This document shows, one piece after another, positions 1 to 8,370 of a DNA stretch of 59,312 nucleotides. A model generated the notes under the pieces. It did no database searches. It was given only the letters and a program-made list of their open reading frames with translations, and had not been told where the DNA came from. This DNA is from CAZFLM01 sp964519955. GTDB lineage: Bacteria; Armatimonadota; Chthonomonadetes; Chthonomonadales; CAJBBX01. Location: positions 1 through 59,312 of the forward strand of contig CAZFLM010000038.1 of assembly GCA_964519955.1 (NCBI GenBank), read 5' to 3'. Made by a program: the position numbers and the translations under genes. Each line of letters starts with the position of its first letter. Position 1 is the stretch's first letter.

Positions 1-614
1 CGGCGGATGAGCCAGGCGGTCAGCACGGCGGAGAGGGCGATGATCGAGCCGACCGAAAGGTCGATGCCGCCCGTGAGGATGACCATCGTCATGCCGACCG
101 CGATGATGGCGATAACCGCGATCTGGTCGGCCACGTTGCGCAGGTTGCTGGGCGCCAGGAACGTGGAGACCGCCCGCGGCGATGGCGACTGCACCGCGAG
201 CTGGGCGAACGCCGGGTTGGCCGCGCGCAGCCCGTCCCACACCGCCCACTGGCGGCAAGCCTCGGTGGTGGCGACGACGGCGGCCGGCTTTCCGGCGGCG
301 GCCAGGCGCTCGATCTCGCCACGGACCGTCGGCGGGTCGCCATAGACCGTCGCGGCGAGGGTGCGGCCGGCAGCCTGAAAGCGCCGCTCGAATGCCGCGG
401 CGAACTCGTGACCGTCGGCGTCGTCCGGCGCGACCAGCACGACCGCCGCGCCGGCTTGCGACGACGAGACAACCTGCGCGGCCAGCGCCTCGCCGCCCGC
501 GGCGCCCGTGGGACGCTCCTGGTGGTAGGTGGCCCAGGCGAAGTAGGCGCACAGCAGGATGAGAACGCCGAGCATCCCCTGGCTGGACGCGAGGCGGGCG
601 AGATGCGACTTCAT
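1..614 (-). CDS. Ribose-type sugar ABC transporter permease, partial, with extracytoplasmic insert
   Basis: The inner-membrane permease of a carbohydrate ABC importer; the gene is cut by the left edge (204 codons visible). It starts at the ATG at 614, 67 bases after the upstream binding-protein gene. Residues 12-29 form a first membrane helix. Residues about 30-150 are soluble and include VVLVAPDDADGHEFAAAF and a Gly/Ala-rich stretch resembling one lobe of a type-1 periplasmic binding protein. Then come FLAPSNLRNVADQ and the family signature VGMTMVILTGGIDLSVGS (173-190). RbsC-type permeases normally have only a short loop between helix 1 and that region, so the insert is unusual. Family assignment is secure from the signature; the fold of the insert is inference. 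Confidence 0.9.
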   Translation of the reverse strand, partial: MKSHLARLASSQGMLGVLILLCAYFAWATYHQERPTGAAGGEALAAQVVSSSQAGAAVVLVAPDDADGHEFAAAFERRFQAAGRTLAATVYGDPPTVRGEIERLAAAGKPAAVVATTEACRQWAVWDGLRAANPAFAQLAVQSPSPRAVSTFLAPSNLRNVADQIAVIAIIAVGMTMVILTGGIDLSVGSIIALSAVLTAWLIR

Positions 615-662
615 ACGGTCGTGGTCTCCAGTGCTCGGCGGGCTGCCCCAACAGCAACGCCC

Positions 663-680
663 GACGCAGCAAGCGGCGTC
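663..680 (-). repeat. Short hairpin downstream of first binding-protein gene
   Basis: GACGC and GCGTC flank an 8-base loop immediately after the stop codon of the 682-1671 gene. A near-identical hairpin follows the paralogous gene at 1739-1758, so it was probably copied with the gene. There is no U-run, so it may stabilise the 3' end rather than terminate. Confidence 0.4.
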
Positions 681-681
681 C

Positions 682-1671
682 CTACTTCAGGGCCGGGTCC
701 TTCTGGGCGTCGGCCTGCTTGTAGAGGCCCGTCGGGATCAGGATCTGCGGCTCGGGCTTGGTGCCGGCCATGTACTTGTCGATGGTCTGGACCGTCAGCG
801 CGCCGATCTTCTCGGGGTACTGGATGGCGTCTGCCCAGATCTTGCCGGCCTTGATGGCCTGCTTGGCCTCGGGCTGCCCGTCGAAGCCGATGACCTTCAC
901 CTTGTCGGTGCGCTTCGTCTTCTCCAGCGCCGCGACCACGCCGAACGCCGTCGGATCGTTGATCGCGAAGATGCCGTCCAGCTCGGGGTTCTGCTCCAGC
1001 ACGTCCTGCGCGGCCTTGTACGACGTGTCGCGCTCGCCGCGGCCGGGCAGCGTGGCCACGACCTTGATCGCAGGCACCTTGTCGATGACCTCGTGGAAGC
1101 CCTTCGTGCGCAGGATGACGGACTCGACCTCGGGATAGTCGATGATCGCGACCGTCCCCTTGCCGCCGAGCGCGTCGATCATCGCCTCGGCCGCCAGCTT
1201 GCCGCCGGAGTAGTTGTCCGTGGCGATGTGGCAGACCACCTTGGCGGCCTTGTCGAGGCAGGCGATGTCCGCGGTGAAGACGGGGATGCCCGCCTTGTTG
1301 GCCTCCTGGATAGACGTGCCAACGGACCGCGAGTCGCACGGGCAGAGGACGATCGCGTTGACCTTCTTGACGATGAAGTCGTTGATCTGGTCCTTCTGGC
1401 GGGCCGCGTCGTTCTCGCCGGCCGTGACAACCACGTCGTAGCCGAGCTTGCCGCCCTCGGCCTTCATCGCGTTGCCCATCTCGACGAAGAACGGGTTGGC
1501 CGTGGTCAGCAGCGATACGCCGATGACGCCCTTCTTGGCACCCTTGGCTGTGGGAGCGGCAGAGGCGCCGGGCCCGCCGGGAGGAGGAGGAGGCGTGTTC
1601 TGGGCGGACTGGCAGCCGGCCATCGCGAGGCAGATGGCGGCGAATGCGGCGGCGCGTACGGTCGGTCGCAT
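682..1671 (-). CDS. Sugar ABC transporter substrate-binding lipoprotein (copy 1)
   Basis: A periplasmic or surface-anchored type-1 binding protein of the ribose/galactose family, 329 aa. The start at 1671 is preferred because it follows an AAAGGG ribosome binding site and begins the signal peptide MRPTVRAAAFAAICLAMAGC, with lipobox LAMAGC and lipidated Cys20. A Pro/Ala/Gly linker follows, then the mature domain from GVIGVSLLTTANPFF. Sugar-contact regions NPFF, GENDAA, INDPTAFG and GFDG are all present. It lies between a close paralog (1759-2751) and the permease (1-614), in one direction with short gaps, so an operon is likely. The ligand cannot be told from sequence. No ATP-binding subunit is visible; it may lie beyond the edge. 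Confidence 0.9.
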   Translation of the reverse strand: MRPTVRAAAFAAICLAMAGCQSAQNTPPPPPGGPGASAAPTAKGAKKGVIGVSLLTTANPFFVEMGNAMKAEGGKLGYDVVVTAGENDAARQKDQINDFIVKKVNAIVLCPCDSRSVGTSIQEANKAGIPVFTADIACLDKAAKVVCHIATDNYSGGKLAAEAMIDALGGKGTVAIIDYPEVESVILRTKGFHEVIDKVPAIKVVATLPGRGERDTSYKAAQDVLEQNPELDGIFAINDPTAFGVVAALEKTKRTDKVKVIGFDGQPEAKQAIKAGKIWADAIQYPEKIGALTVQTIDKYMAGTKPEPQILIPTGLYKQADAQKDPALK

Positions 1672-1738
1672 GGGTGTGCCCTTTCGGGTGGTGATGCCCC
1701 CGGCCCAGGCAGAGCCTGCGGGCCGGGGGCATGGCGGC

Positions 1739-1758
1739 GGACGCAGCAAGCAGCGTCC
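1739..1758 (-). repeat. Short hairpin downstream of second binding-protein gene
   Basis: GGACGC and GCGTCC enclose an 8-base loop directly after the stop codon at 1759. It matches the hairpin at 663-680 in sequence and position, so the gene duplication probably included this 3' flank. Confidence 0.4.
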
Positions 1759-2751
1759 CTACTTGAGGCTCGTGTCCTTCAGCGCATCGGCCTGCTTGTA
1801 GAGGCCGGTCGGGATCAGGATCTGCGCGTCGGGCTTGGTGCCGGCCATGTACTTGTCGATGGTCTGGACGGTGAGCGCGCCGATCTTCTCCGGGTACTGG
1901 ACGGCGTCACCCCACACCTTGCCGGCCTTGATGGCCTGCTTCACCTCGGGCATGCCGTCGAAGCCGATCACCTTCACCTTGTCGGCGCGCTTCGCCTTCT
2001 CCAGTGCGGCCACGACGCCCATCGCGGTCGGGTCGTTGATGGCGAAGATGCCGTCAAGCTCGGGATTCGCTTGCAGGATGTCCTGCGCGACCGTGTAGGA
2101 CTTCTCGCGATCGCCCAGGCCCGCCTGCTCGGCGACAACCTTGATGCCCTTGGCGCCGGCGACGACCTCCTTGAAGCCCTTGGTGCGCAGCATGCCGGAC
2201 TCGACCTCAGGGTGGCTGATGATGGCGATCTTGCCCTTGCCACCGAGCGCGTCGATCATGGCCTGGCCGGCCACCTTGCCGCCCGCGTAGTTGTCGGTGG
2301 CGATGTGGCAGACGACCTTGGCCGCCTTGTCGAGGCAGGCGATGTCCGCGGTGAACACGGGGATGCCCGCCTTGTTCGCCTCCTGGATCGACGTGCCCAC
2401 CGACCGCGAGTCGCACGGGGCGAGCACGATGGCGTTGACCTTCTTGGCGATGAAGTCGTTGATCTGGTCCTTCTGCTTCGCGGCGTCGTTCTCGCCGGCG
2501 GTGAGGACCACCTCGTAGCCCAGCTTCTCGGCCTCGGCCTTCATCGCGTTGCCCATGTCGACGAAGAACGGGTTCGACATGGTGAGCAGCGAGACGCCGA
2601 TGACGCCCTTCTTGGCGGCCTTGGTGGGAGGTGCGGCGGATGCGCCGGGCGCTCCGGGCGGCGGCGGGGGCGGGGTGGACGGTGACGACTGGCAGCCGGC
2701 CATCGCGAGGCAGATGGCGGCAAGAGATGCAGCGCGCACGAACGGTCGCAT
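1759..2751 (-). CDS. Sugar ABC transporter substrate-binding lipoprotein (copy 2)
   Basis: A paralog of the 682-1671 gene, 330 aa, first in the minus-strand cluster. It starts at the ATG at 2751 behind AGAGGAGAG. The signal peptide ends in LAMAGC (Cys20), followed by a Pro/Gly-rich linker and the same type-1 binding fold: GVIGVSLLTMSNPFF, GENDAAKQKDQ, INDPTAMG, GFDGMPE. Most of the mature domain is identical to copy 1. Differences cluster near the end of the first lobe (residues about 190-235), where SHPEVESGMLRTKGF replaces DYPEVESVILRTKGF. Two near-identical binding proteins for one permease suggest either recent duplication or slightly different ligands. A leader hairpin (2804-2810 with 2816-2822) lies about 50 bases upstream. 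Confidence 0.9.
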   Translation of the reverse strand: MRPFVRAASLAAICLAMAGCQSSPSTPPPPPPGAPGASAAPPTKAAKKGVIGVSLLTMSNPFFVDMGNAMKAEAEKLGYEVVLTAGENDAAKQKDQINDFIAKKVNAIVLAPCDSRSVGTSIQEANKAGIPVFTADIACLDKAAKVVCHIATDNYAGGKVAGQAMIDALGGKGKIAIISHPEVESGMLRTKGFKEVVAGAKGIKVVAEQAGLGDREKSYTVAQDILQANPELDGIFAINDPTAMGVVAALEKAKRADKVKVIGFDGMPEVKQAIKAGKVWGDAVQYPEKIGALTVQTIDKYMAGTKPDAQILIPTGLYKQADALKDTSLK

Positions 2752-2886
2752 GGTCTCTCTCCTCTGTTATCAAGCTGGCGCCTGCCCATTCGGCTTCGAC
2801 GGGGCGAGGTCCTGCACCTCGCGCGCACTCCGAACCTGGCACCGCGACCGGTCCGCAAGATTGTTCCAAGAAAAGTGCCCCCCCCC

Positions 2887-2915
2887 TTGACAGCTTTGCC
2901 GGCCGGCCGTACAAT
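2887..2915 (+). promoter_or_regulatory. Consensus sigma70-type promoter
   Basis: TTGACA (2887-2892) and TACAAT (2910-2915) are separated by 17 bases and point into the MauE-DsbA run. A GCCGGCC/GGCCGGC hairpin (2961-2967 with 2980-2986) lies in the resulting leader. No other strong promoter was seen before 9.2 kb, so this may serve the whole run. Confidence 0.8.
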
Positions 2916-3040
2916 ACGCTCGCAGCCTTTCAGCACTCTTCTCCTAACACGTCTCCTTCCGCCGGCCCCAAGACGGGCAGGCCGGCGCAACCTGTGACTG
3001 TGACGCTCTGACTGCTCTTGCTGCCTATCGCGCGGATGTC

Positions 3041-3592
3041 ATGGGACGGTACACCGTGGAACCTAGGACCCCTGCTGCGTTGCGGCGCATGCCGCGCCCC
3101 CGGTTCGGATCGCCGTGCGGCGGGCTTGCGCGGACAACGGGTCTCACCCTCCTGTGTTCCGCGCTCTGGGCCGCGGCGACCACCAAGGCGCTCGCGCCGG
3201 CGCAGTTCGAGCGCGTCATCGAGGCGTCGGGGCTTGTTCCGTCGGCATTGGCGCCGTGGATCGCTGTCGCCGTGCTGGCTCTGGAGTTCACGATCCCCGT
3301 GGCGCTGCTCTGGCGCCCATTCCGTGCCATCGCCCTGCGCTCCAGCGTCGGGCTCTTCAGTGCGTTCGCCATCTACTCCTACTGGCGCTCGGCCAGGGGG
3401 ATCGAGGCGCCCTGCGGGTGCTTCCCCACGCTCTTCACGCTGAGTCCTCTTGGCATGTTTGCCGCCGACATGTGCCTCGCCGGTGTGGCGCTCGCTCTGC
3501 TCGCCCAGGAGATCCGCGCGGGCGCGCCGTCTGAGGCGCACCACCCGACCAGACAAGCGCAACGACTACTGCCGAACGGTGAGAGTGAATGA
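3041..3592 (+). CDS. MauE/DoxX-like membrane protein
   Basis: A small integral membrane protein, 183 aa from the first ATG, in the MauE (methylamine utilisation) / DoxX-like group, whose members help thiol oxidation or disulfide chemistry outside the membrane. Four hydrophobic segments are visible: about residues 28-48, 68-88, 95-112 and 128-150. The motif APCGCFPTLFTLS (about 126-138) matches the conserved CGCF region of MauE. The start is uncertain: no good Shine-Dalgarno precedes 3041, and the ATG at 3089 (MPRPRF) is an alternative. The 3' end overlaps the next gene, a CPPC thioredoxin-like protein, by 4 bases (ATGA). This fits a coupled redox pair. Family call is good; the specific role is inferred from context. 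Confidence 0.75.
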   Translation: MGRYTVEPRTPAALRRMPRPRFGSPCGGLARTTGLTLLCSALWAAATTKALAPAQFERVIEASGLVPSALAPWIAVAVLALEFTIPVALLWRPFRAIALRSSVGLFSAFAIYSYWRSARGIEAPCGCFPTLFTLSPLGMFAADMCLAGVALALLAQEIRAGAPSEAHHPTRQAQRLLPNGESE

Positions 3593-4272
3593 CAGAATCA
3601 GTGACGCGCCCTGCAGGGGCCGCGGCACACACCGAGGAACGCGCGGCGCGGAACGCACGCGACGTGCGCCCCTACCTTGCGTGTGCCGCTATCGCCATGG
3701 TGCTCGCCGGCCTGACGGCGCGCGACGTCTACCGCCAGCGGGAGGCCGACGCGCGCGAACTGCGCAAGCTGCAGATCGACGTGCAGCCGTCGGTCCTGCT
3801 CGCCGGGAGGGGCCGCTTGCTCGGCGATGCCCGCGCTCCGTACACCCTCGTGGAGTTCGGCGACTACGAGTGCCCGCCGTGTCGGCGCACCCAGGAACTG
3901 GTGCACGCGGCGATGTCCAGGTACCGGGGCAGGCTGAAGCTCGACTTCCGCCAGCATCCGCTGTCCCAGATCCACCCGCATGCGCTTGAGGCGGCGCTGG
4001 CGACCGAGTCGGCTTCGACGGCTGAGGAGTTCTGGATGCTCCACGAGAGGCTGTTCCAGACCGACCTCAGGCTGAAGGGGGCCGTCTCCGGCGCAGCCAA
4101 GCAAGCCGGCGTGAGGATGGACGGGCGCAAGGCACGCAAGAGGCTGGACGCCGACATCGCGCTCGGCGAGCGGCTGGGCATATCCGCAACGCCCAGCTTC
4201 CTGCTCTGCTGCCCCGATGGCCGCGTCTACCGACTGCGCGGCATCGAGGACCTTGACAAGCTTCTCGGGTAG
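3589..4272 (+). CDS. DsbA-like thioredoxin-fold oxidoreductase (CPPC)
   Basis: A membrane-anchored thiol-disulfide oxidoreductase, 227 aa, of the DsbA/Thioredoxin_4 type. Residues about 28-45 form one N-terminal hydrophobic anchor. The catalytic domain begins near 75: LLGDARAPYTLVEFGDYECPPC, with redox Cys95 and Cys98. The cis-Pro loop is SATPSFLL near the C-terminus. The active site would face outside the cytoplasm. It overlaps the MauE-like gene by ATGA and is followed by a Cys-rich secreted protein, suggesting a partner that oxidises that protein, with MauE resupplying oxidising equivalents. The partner assignment is inference. LLCC after the cis-Pro adds two extra cysteines of unknown meaning. 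Confidence 0.85.
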   Translation: MTESVTRPAGAAAHTEERAARNARDVRPYLACAAIAMVLAGLTARDVYRQREADARELRKLQIDVQPSVLLAGRGRLLGDARAPYTLVEFGDYECPPCRRTQELVHAAMSRYRGRLKLDFRQHPLSQIHPHALEAALATESASTAEEFWMLHERLFQTDLRLKGAVSGAAKQAGVRMDGRKARKRLDADIALGERLGISATPSFLLCCPDGRVYRLRGIEDLDKLLG

Positions 4273-4365
4273 CGACCGCGTTGGCCGCCGCCCGAGATGG
4301 CGCCCGAGGGGGAGCTGCCCCCTCGATCAAGCCGTCCGCGAGAGTGGACGATGGAGGAGTCAGTG

Positions 4366-4860
4366 ATGCGTTACAGGTCGTCGGGCGAACAACCGCAGTT
4401 CGCCCACACGGGCAACCGGTCGGTGTGGGCCGTACTCGCGACAGCGCTTGCGCTGGGTAGCGCCATGGGGGCATGGGCTGGTTGCCCCATCGGCGTGGTG
4501 CCGGAGAAGCACGCCGGCGGGGGCGCATGCAAGTGCACCGGATATGTGATCTCGTACCCGATCTACGACGAGAACGGCGGTGTCATCACCATCGTCCAGA
4601 TGTGCACGGGCAGCGTGACCTGCGAGAATGGCCTCCAGGACTACAAGGCCACGAATGGCTACTGCGATTCGCTCCTGCCGTACCATCCAAATCAGTGTGA
4701 GACGGCCAGCGCGACATGGACCGTGAACTACTACTCAGATGCCGCCTGTGGCTGGAGCAGTAGCGCGGGCGCGACGGGCAGCTGCACCGTCCAGTCGAGT
4801 TCCCAGGCGTCGTCGGTGTATGGGTACAACAACCAGACCCCGTGCGACGAGCTCATCTAG
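4366..4860 (+). CDS. Cys-rich secreted protein of unknown function
   Basis: I do not recognise this family. The start at 4366 is chosen because GGAGG (4353-4357) lies at good distance; upstream in-frame ATGs lack one. The 164-aa product has a signal peptide (SVWAVLATALALGSAMGAWA). The mature part begins GCPIG and has 10 cysteines spread through about 120 residues, including ACKCTG, TCEN, YCDS, QCET, ACGW and SCTV. An even number of cysteines in an exported protein suggests a disulfide-knotted domain. It is also rich in Ser, Thr, Tyr and Asn. It sits directly after the MauE-like and DsbA-like genes, which makes it the most likely substrate of that pair. Structural or peptide-like roles are both possible. 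Confidence 0.75.
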   Translation: MRYRSSGEQPQFAHTGNRSVWAVLATALALGSAMGAWAGCPIGVVPEKHAGGGACKCTGYVISYPIYDENGGVITIVQMCTGSVTCENGLQDYKATNGYCDSLLPYHPNQCETASATWTVNYYSDAACGWSSSAGATGSCTVQSSSQASSVYGYNNQTPCDELI

Positions 4861-4935
4861 TACTCGCAGACAGTTGACGCCGCTGAGCGGGCGAGCCCAG
4901 CTTGCTCGCCCGCTCACATCGAAGGAGGCAGAACC

Positions 4936-6102
4936 GTGTCCAGAGGTGCGCCCACGGGCGCGTGTCGCACACCTGTATCGGCATGCGCGATGGCGCTAGC
5001 CCTGCTGGCGAGCTCGACAGGCGCCCAGCCGGGCCCGCTCCCCGCCTGCAAGGACCGCATCGCAGGAAAAGGGACTCCCGACTTCGCGGTCACCTACAGG
5101 TGCGTTCGGCGGTGGGCCCACGCGAACCTGAGCCGCGAGGAGGCAAGGAACCAGGTTCAGCGTTGGTTCGACGGTCTGCCCCCGCAAGCCAAAGCCCTGG
5201 CGCCATCCGATATGATCGACGTGAAGACGGCCCAGATACTGCGCCAGGCGCCCCCATCTGGGCCCGACGAGGGGAGCGTCGTTACGTTATCGCAGCGTGG
5301 CAAGAAGCTGCTGATGACGAGGACCGTGGCGGCCAGCAAGCAGTCCAGCGTGTTCCTCTACGATGGCCGCAGAAGCATGTACACCGTCCGCGGGGCTGAT
5401 GTCCAGATCCACCCAGGGCTCCGATACGTCTACTTGCGTGACTACGTCTTCCCTGGCCAGGGGATAGCTGGCCTGCCGTTGGCGAGGACTGCTGCCGGGC
5501 AGTCGACGCCGGGCACCCAACTGACAACGCTCGTGGCCATGAGCGACGGAGTGCCCGATAGCAGCGGCCTCCCAAGCTACAGGCCCGGCTCGGTGTCCAC
5601 AACTCGCGTCGGGCAGGACGAGTGTGTTTCCGCAGTGGTGTCGGGCGAAGACCAGGGCTACCAGCAGCGGTGTCAGTACTCCGACTACCGGCGCATCGGC
5701 CCCGGGCTGGTGCTGCCCGGGCGAATACACCTGCTCGAGCGCTACAGCCCGGGCCTCATCCTCCCACAGCGCGACTTCTGCAGCCTGGAGTACACACTCG
5801 TGAGTGCGTCTGCCACGCCGCGCCCGGAGGCCGAGTTCACATTCGAAGGACAGCTACGGGGCGCCGCGATCGTGCAGGACAACTCCAGGCGGAAGAACCT
5901 GGCGATGCGCTACACACCGGGCAAGTCGATCGACGAGCAGTTCGCCGAGGACGACAAGCTCCGCACGGAGGCGCAGCGCGCCATCGGGCGCAGCGCAGCC
6001 CGCAAGGTCTTCACCGGCACGGTCGGCCTGCTCGGCTTGGTTGCCGCCTTGGCGGGCTGGATCTGGTACCGCCACTCGGTGTCGGGCCGGAAGGCCGCAT
6101 GA
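4936..6102 (+). CDS. Secreted, C-terminally anchored protein of unknown function
   Basis: 388 aa, starting at GTG 4936 behind an ideal AAGGAGG (4922-4928). It has an N-terminal signal (ACAMALALLASSTGAQ), a long beta-rich extracytoplasmic region, and a C-terminal membrane helix (about residues 358-378) ending WYRHSVSGRKAA. About residues 90-135 read like a lipoprotein-carrier (LolA-like) strand pattern (KKLLMTRTVAASKQSSVFLYD), but this is weak. Several cysteines (CKDR, YRCV, DECV, QRCQ, DFCS) again suggest disulfides. Its stop overlaps the next gene by ATGA, so it is translated with the O-antigen-ligase-like protein. Function unknown; context points to the cell envelope. Confidence 0.7.
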   Translation: MSRGAPTGACRTPVSACAMALALLASSTGAQPGPLPACKDRIAGKGTPDFAVTYRCVRRWAHANLSREEARNQVQRWFDGLPPQAKALAPSDMIDVKTAQILRQAPPSGPDEGSVVTLSQRGKKLLMTRTVAASKQSSVFLYDGRRSMYTVRGADVQIHPGLRYVYLRDYVFPGQGIAGLPLARTAAGQSTPGTQLTTLVAMSDGVPDSSGLPSYRPGSVSTTRVGQDECVSAVVSGEDQGYQQRCQYSDYRRIGPGLVLPGRIHLLERYSPGLILPQRDFCSLEYTLVSASATPRPEAEFTFEGQLRGAAIVQDNSRRKNLAMRYTPGKSIDEQFAEDDKLRTEAQRAIGRSAARKVFTGTVGLLGLVAALAGWIWYRHSVSGRKAA

Positions 6103-7412
6103 TGGGGAGCGCGCTGACACGGCGGGGCAGACCCACCGAGCGGCCCACGAGAGCGGTCCCGCTCGCCGCCGTGCCGTTCCTGGTACCGCAGACGATGATC
6201 GCCGCCTGGCTGCTGGCCTACTACCTGCTGCCGAACACGCTGCTGGGCAGGATCTCGCCGGGCGGGCTGGTCATGGAGGTGCACCAGCCGCCGGCGACGT
6301 GGCTCTGCCTTGGAGGGACCGTGCTCTGGTTCGCGCTGGCAGCAGCGCTCCTCGCCGCGCCGGCCCTCAGGCGCGCCCAGCCCAGGTTCCTGCCGGTATG
6401 GCTCCTCGTCTCCGTCTTCTGCGTCCCGCTGCTGGCCGCGGCTGCCGACGGAAGCGGGGAGCCAGAGCAGAGCCTGGCAGCGGCATCGGTCGTGGGCGCC
6501 CTGGCGACCGGGGCCATCGCTGCTGCACTCGTACAGGGGCGCGTCGGCCCGGGGCTCACGGCTGTGGCTTCCCTCGCCGCGCTCTATGCAATCGTGTACC
6601 AGCGGGAGAGGACGCACGGCCTGCTCTCTGGCACCGTTCTACGGGCCGGCGGCACCTTCGACGATCCCAACAACCTCTACGTGCTCATGCTGGTCGCGCT
6701 GCCGCTTGCCGTGGCCGGAGCGCTGCAGGCGGAACGCGCTTGGCCGCGGTTCGCCTACCTCGTGGCGGCGTCGGCCGAGTTCTCGGCACTGATGATGACC
6801 TGGTTCCGCGGAGGGGCCATCGGACTGGCGCTCGCCCTCGCCACATTCGTGTACATGGTGACGCGCTCGACTCGGGCTGCCGTCACGGTGCTGATTTGCG
6901 CGGTGGCCCTGGCCGGCGTCGTCACGGGGGTCCGGATGGCCGGCCCGCAGAACCGCGCATCGGCGACCGTGTCCGCCCAGGCGCGCGTGAGGCAATGGTG
7001 GAGCGCGCTGGCCACCTTCAGCGCTCACCCGATCACCGGCGTCGGAGTGAACTCGTACAACGCCCCGGTCGTTTCGACGCGGGGCGGCGTGACGACCTAC
7101 AACGTGACCAGCGACCCAAAGGGCATCCTGCTGCACTGGCTGGTGGAGCGAGGCATCGCGGGAGGACTGCTGTTCGTGCTGTTCGTCTGGACGATCGCTT
7201 CCCTGGTCAGGTCGGCGTCGCCAGACACGGACGTCGCTGCCATCGCCGCAGCCTGGGTAGGGCTACTGGCGGTGGGCTGCGTCGATACGCCGCTCGGGAT
7301 GCCCGGGCGCTATGCGGGCACCTGCTGCTTCGGCCTATTGCTGGGCGCTACCGCGATGCTGCAGCAGCGCGAGGAGACCGGCCCGTCGGCGATGGAGCAC
7401 CACGCTGACTGA
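6099..7412 (+). CDS. O-antigen ligase-like (Wzy_C) membrane protein
   Basis: A polytopic membrane protein, 437 aa, with about ten hydrophobic segments. It resembles O-antigen ligase / polymerase (Wzy_C, WaaL-like) proteins, which join or transfer polysaccharides outside the membrane. Supporting motifs are FRGGAIGLALALATFVYM, and HPITGVGVNSYN (about residues 310-321) at the start of the large periplasmic loop, matching the family GxGxxxF/Y pattern. ATG at 6099 overlaps the previous stop (ATGATGA); the second ATG at 6102 is equally possible. Related proteins also act as protein glycosyltransferases, so a substrate among the neighbouring secreted proteins or the pseudopilin is possible. That is inference. 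Confidence 0.75.
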   Translation: MMGSALTRRGRPTERPTRAVPLAAVPFLVPQTMIAAWLLAYYLLPNTLLGRISPGGLVMEVHQPPATWLCLGGTVLWFALAAALLAAPALRRAQPRFLPVWLLVSVFCVPLLAAAADGSGEPEQSLAAASVVGALATGAIAAALVQGRVGPGLTAVASLAALYAIVYQRERTHGLLSGTVLRAGGTFDDPNNLYVLMLVALPLAVAGALQAERAWPRFAYLVAASAEFSALMMTWFRGGAIGLALALATFVYMVTRSTRAAVTVLICAVALAGVVTGVRMAGPQNRASATVSAQARVRQWWSALATFSAHPITGVGVNSYNAPVVSTRGGVTTYNVTSDPKGILLHWLVERGIAGGLLFVLFVWTIASLVRSASPDTDVAAIAAAWVGLLAVGCVDTPLGMPGRYAGTCCFGLLLGATAMLQQREETGPSAMEHHAD

Positions 7413-7437
7413 TGCCGACAAGGAAGGGCTCTGCGGG

Positions 7438-8370
7438 ATGGGGACGGTGAGCGCCGGCGCGACCCGCCGGCCACGCGCAGACACCCTCGAACTCGCCCTC
7501 GCCCTCCCCCTCCTCGTCTGGCAGGTGGGCGAGTGGCTGTTCCACACGCTGGATGGCGAGTTCCCGTACGCTCGCTACACCCCGCTGCTGGTGCTGGGCA
7601 TCGCGGGCGTGTGGGATGCGCGGCGGCGGATGCGGAACGCGCGTGGTGCGCGCCCGGTGCCGCGGTGGCGGCGGGAGGTGCGGTGGGCGCTCGGCTCGAC
7701 CGCGGCGTGCGGGGTGGCGCTGGTGGTGTGGCTGTGGGTGCAGGCCGATGGCGAGGTGGCCCGCATCGCGGCGCTCCCGCTGGACGACCCGCGCTGCTCG
7801 CAGGCATTCCTGGACGCCACCGTGGCGATGGAGGACGGCGGGTTCTACTCGCACCACGGCTTCGAGCCCGTGGCCATCCACCGGGCCTTGCGTCGCAACC
7901 TGCGCGAGGGGCGCATCAAGCAGGGCGGCAGCACCATCACCCAGCAGCTCGCCAAGAACCTGTTCCTCACGAAGGAGCGCACGCTCTCGCGCAAGGTGCG
8001 TGAGGCGTTCCTGGCGCTCGCGCTGGAGCGGCGGCTGAGGAAGCGGCAGATCCTCAACCTGTACGTGTCGAACGTCGACTACGGAATGGGGCAGCGGGGA
8101 GTCCGGCAAGCGGCGAGCTTCTACTACGGCAAGGAGCCCGGCGCGCTGACGCTGGCGGAGTCGGCGGTGCTGGTCGGCTCGGTGCCGTCGCAGCCGCGTG
8201 TCGGGCTCGACGCAGCGCGCCTGAACGAGGGAAGGTGGAAGGCGCTTGGGCGCATCGGGTCCTACTTCGGCGAGCGCTACCGCGATCAGGACATCCAGGA
8301 GGCCGGGCGCGTGCCGATCGAGCAGTTGGTTGTGCCGCTGCGAAAGGCGGAAAGGACGGGCAGGCAATGA
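7438..8370 (+). CDS. Monofunctional peptidoglycan glycosyltransferase (GT51)
   Basis: Polymerises lipid II into glycan strands at the outer face of the inner membrane. 310 aa; ATG 7438 follows AAGGAAGG. A membrane helix (about residues 80-98) precedes one GT51 domain with no transpeptidase domain. The motifs are EDGGFYSHHGFEP with catalytic Glu132, KQGGSTITQQLAKNLFL, RKVREAFLALALERRL, and LAESAVLVGSVPSQP. At the second catalytic position, where MtgA and class A PBPs have Glu, the sequence reads SNVDYGMGQRG, so Asp214 seems to replace it. Most of the fold is intact. It sits after a ligase-like gene and overlaps the pseudopilin gene by ATGA, an unusual place for a cell-wall synthase. Confidence 0.88.
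   Translation: MGTVSAGATRRPRADTLELALALPLLVWQVGEWLFHTLDGEFPYARYTPLLVLGIAGVWDARRRMRNARGARPVPRWRREVRWALGSTAACGVALVVWLWVQADGEVARIAALPLDDPRCSQAFLDATVAMEDGGFYSHHGFEPVAIHRALRRNLREGRIKQGGSTITQQLAKNLFLTKERTLSRKVREAFLALALERRLRKRQILNLYVSNVDYGMGQRGVRQAASFYYGKEPGALTLAESAVLVGSVPSQPRVGLDAARLNEGRWKALGRIGSYFGERYRDQDIQEAGRVPIEQLVVPLRKAERTGRQ

Noticed and set aside
559..2685. Long plus-strand open frame opposite the binding-protein genes
   Set aside because: It mirrors the two binding-protein genes on the other strand, is a low-complexity Leu/Val/Asp/Arg mix, and has no ribosome binding site or family motif. The opposite strand has lipoprotein signals and conserved motifs.
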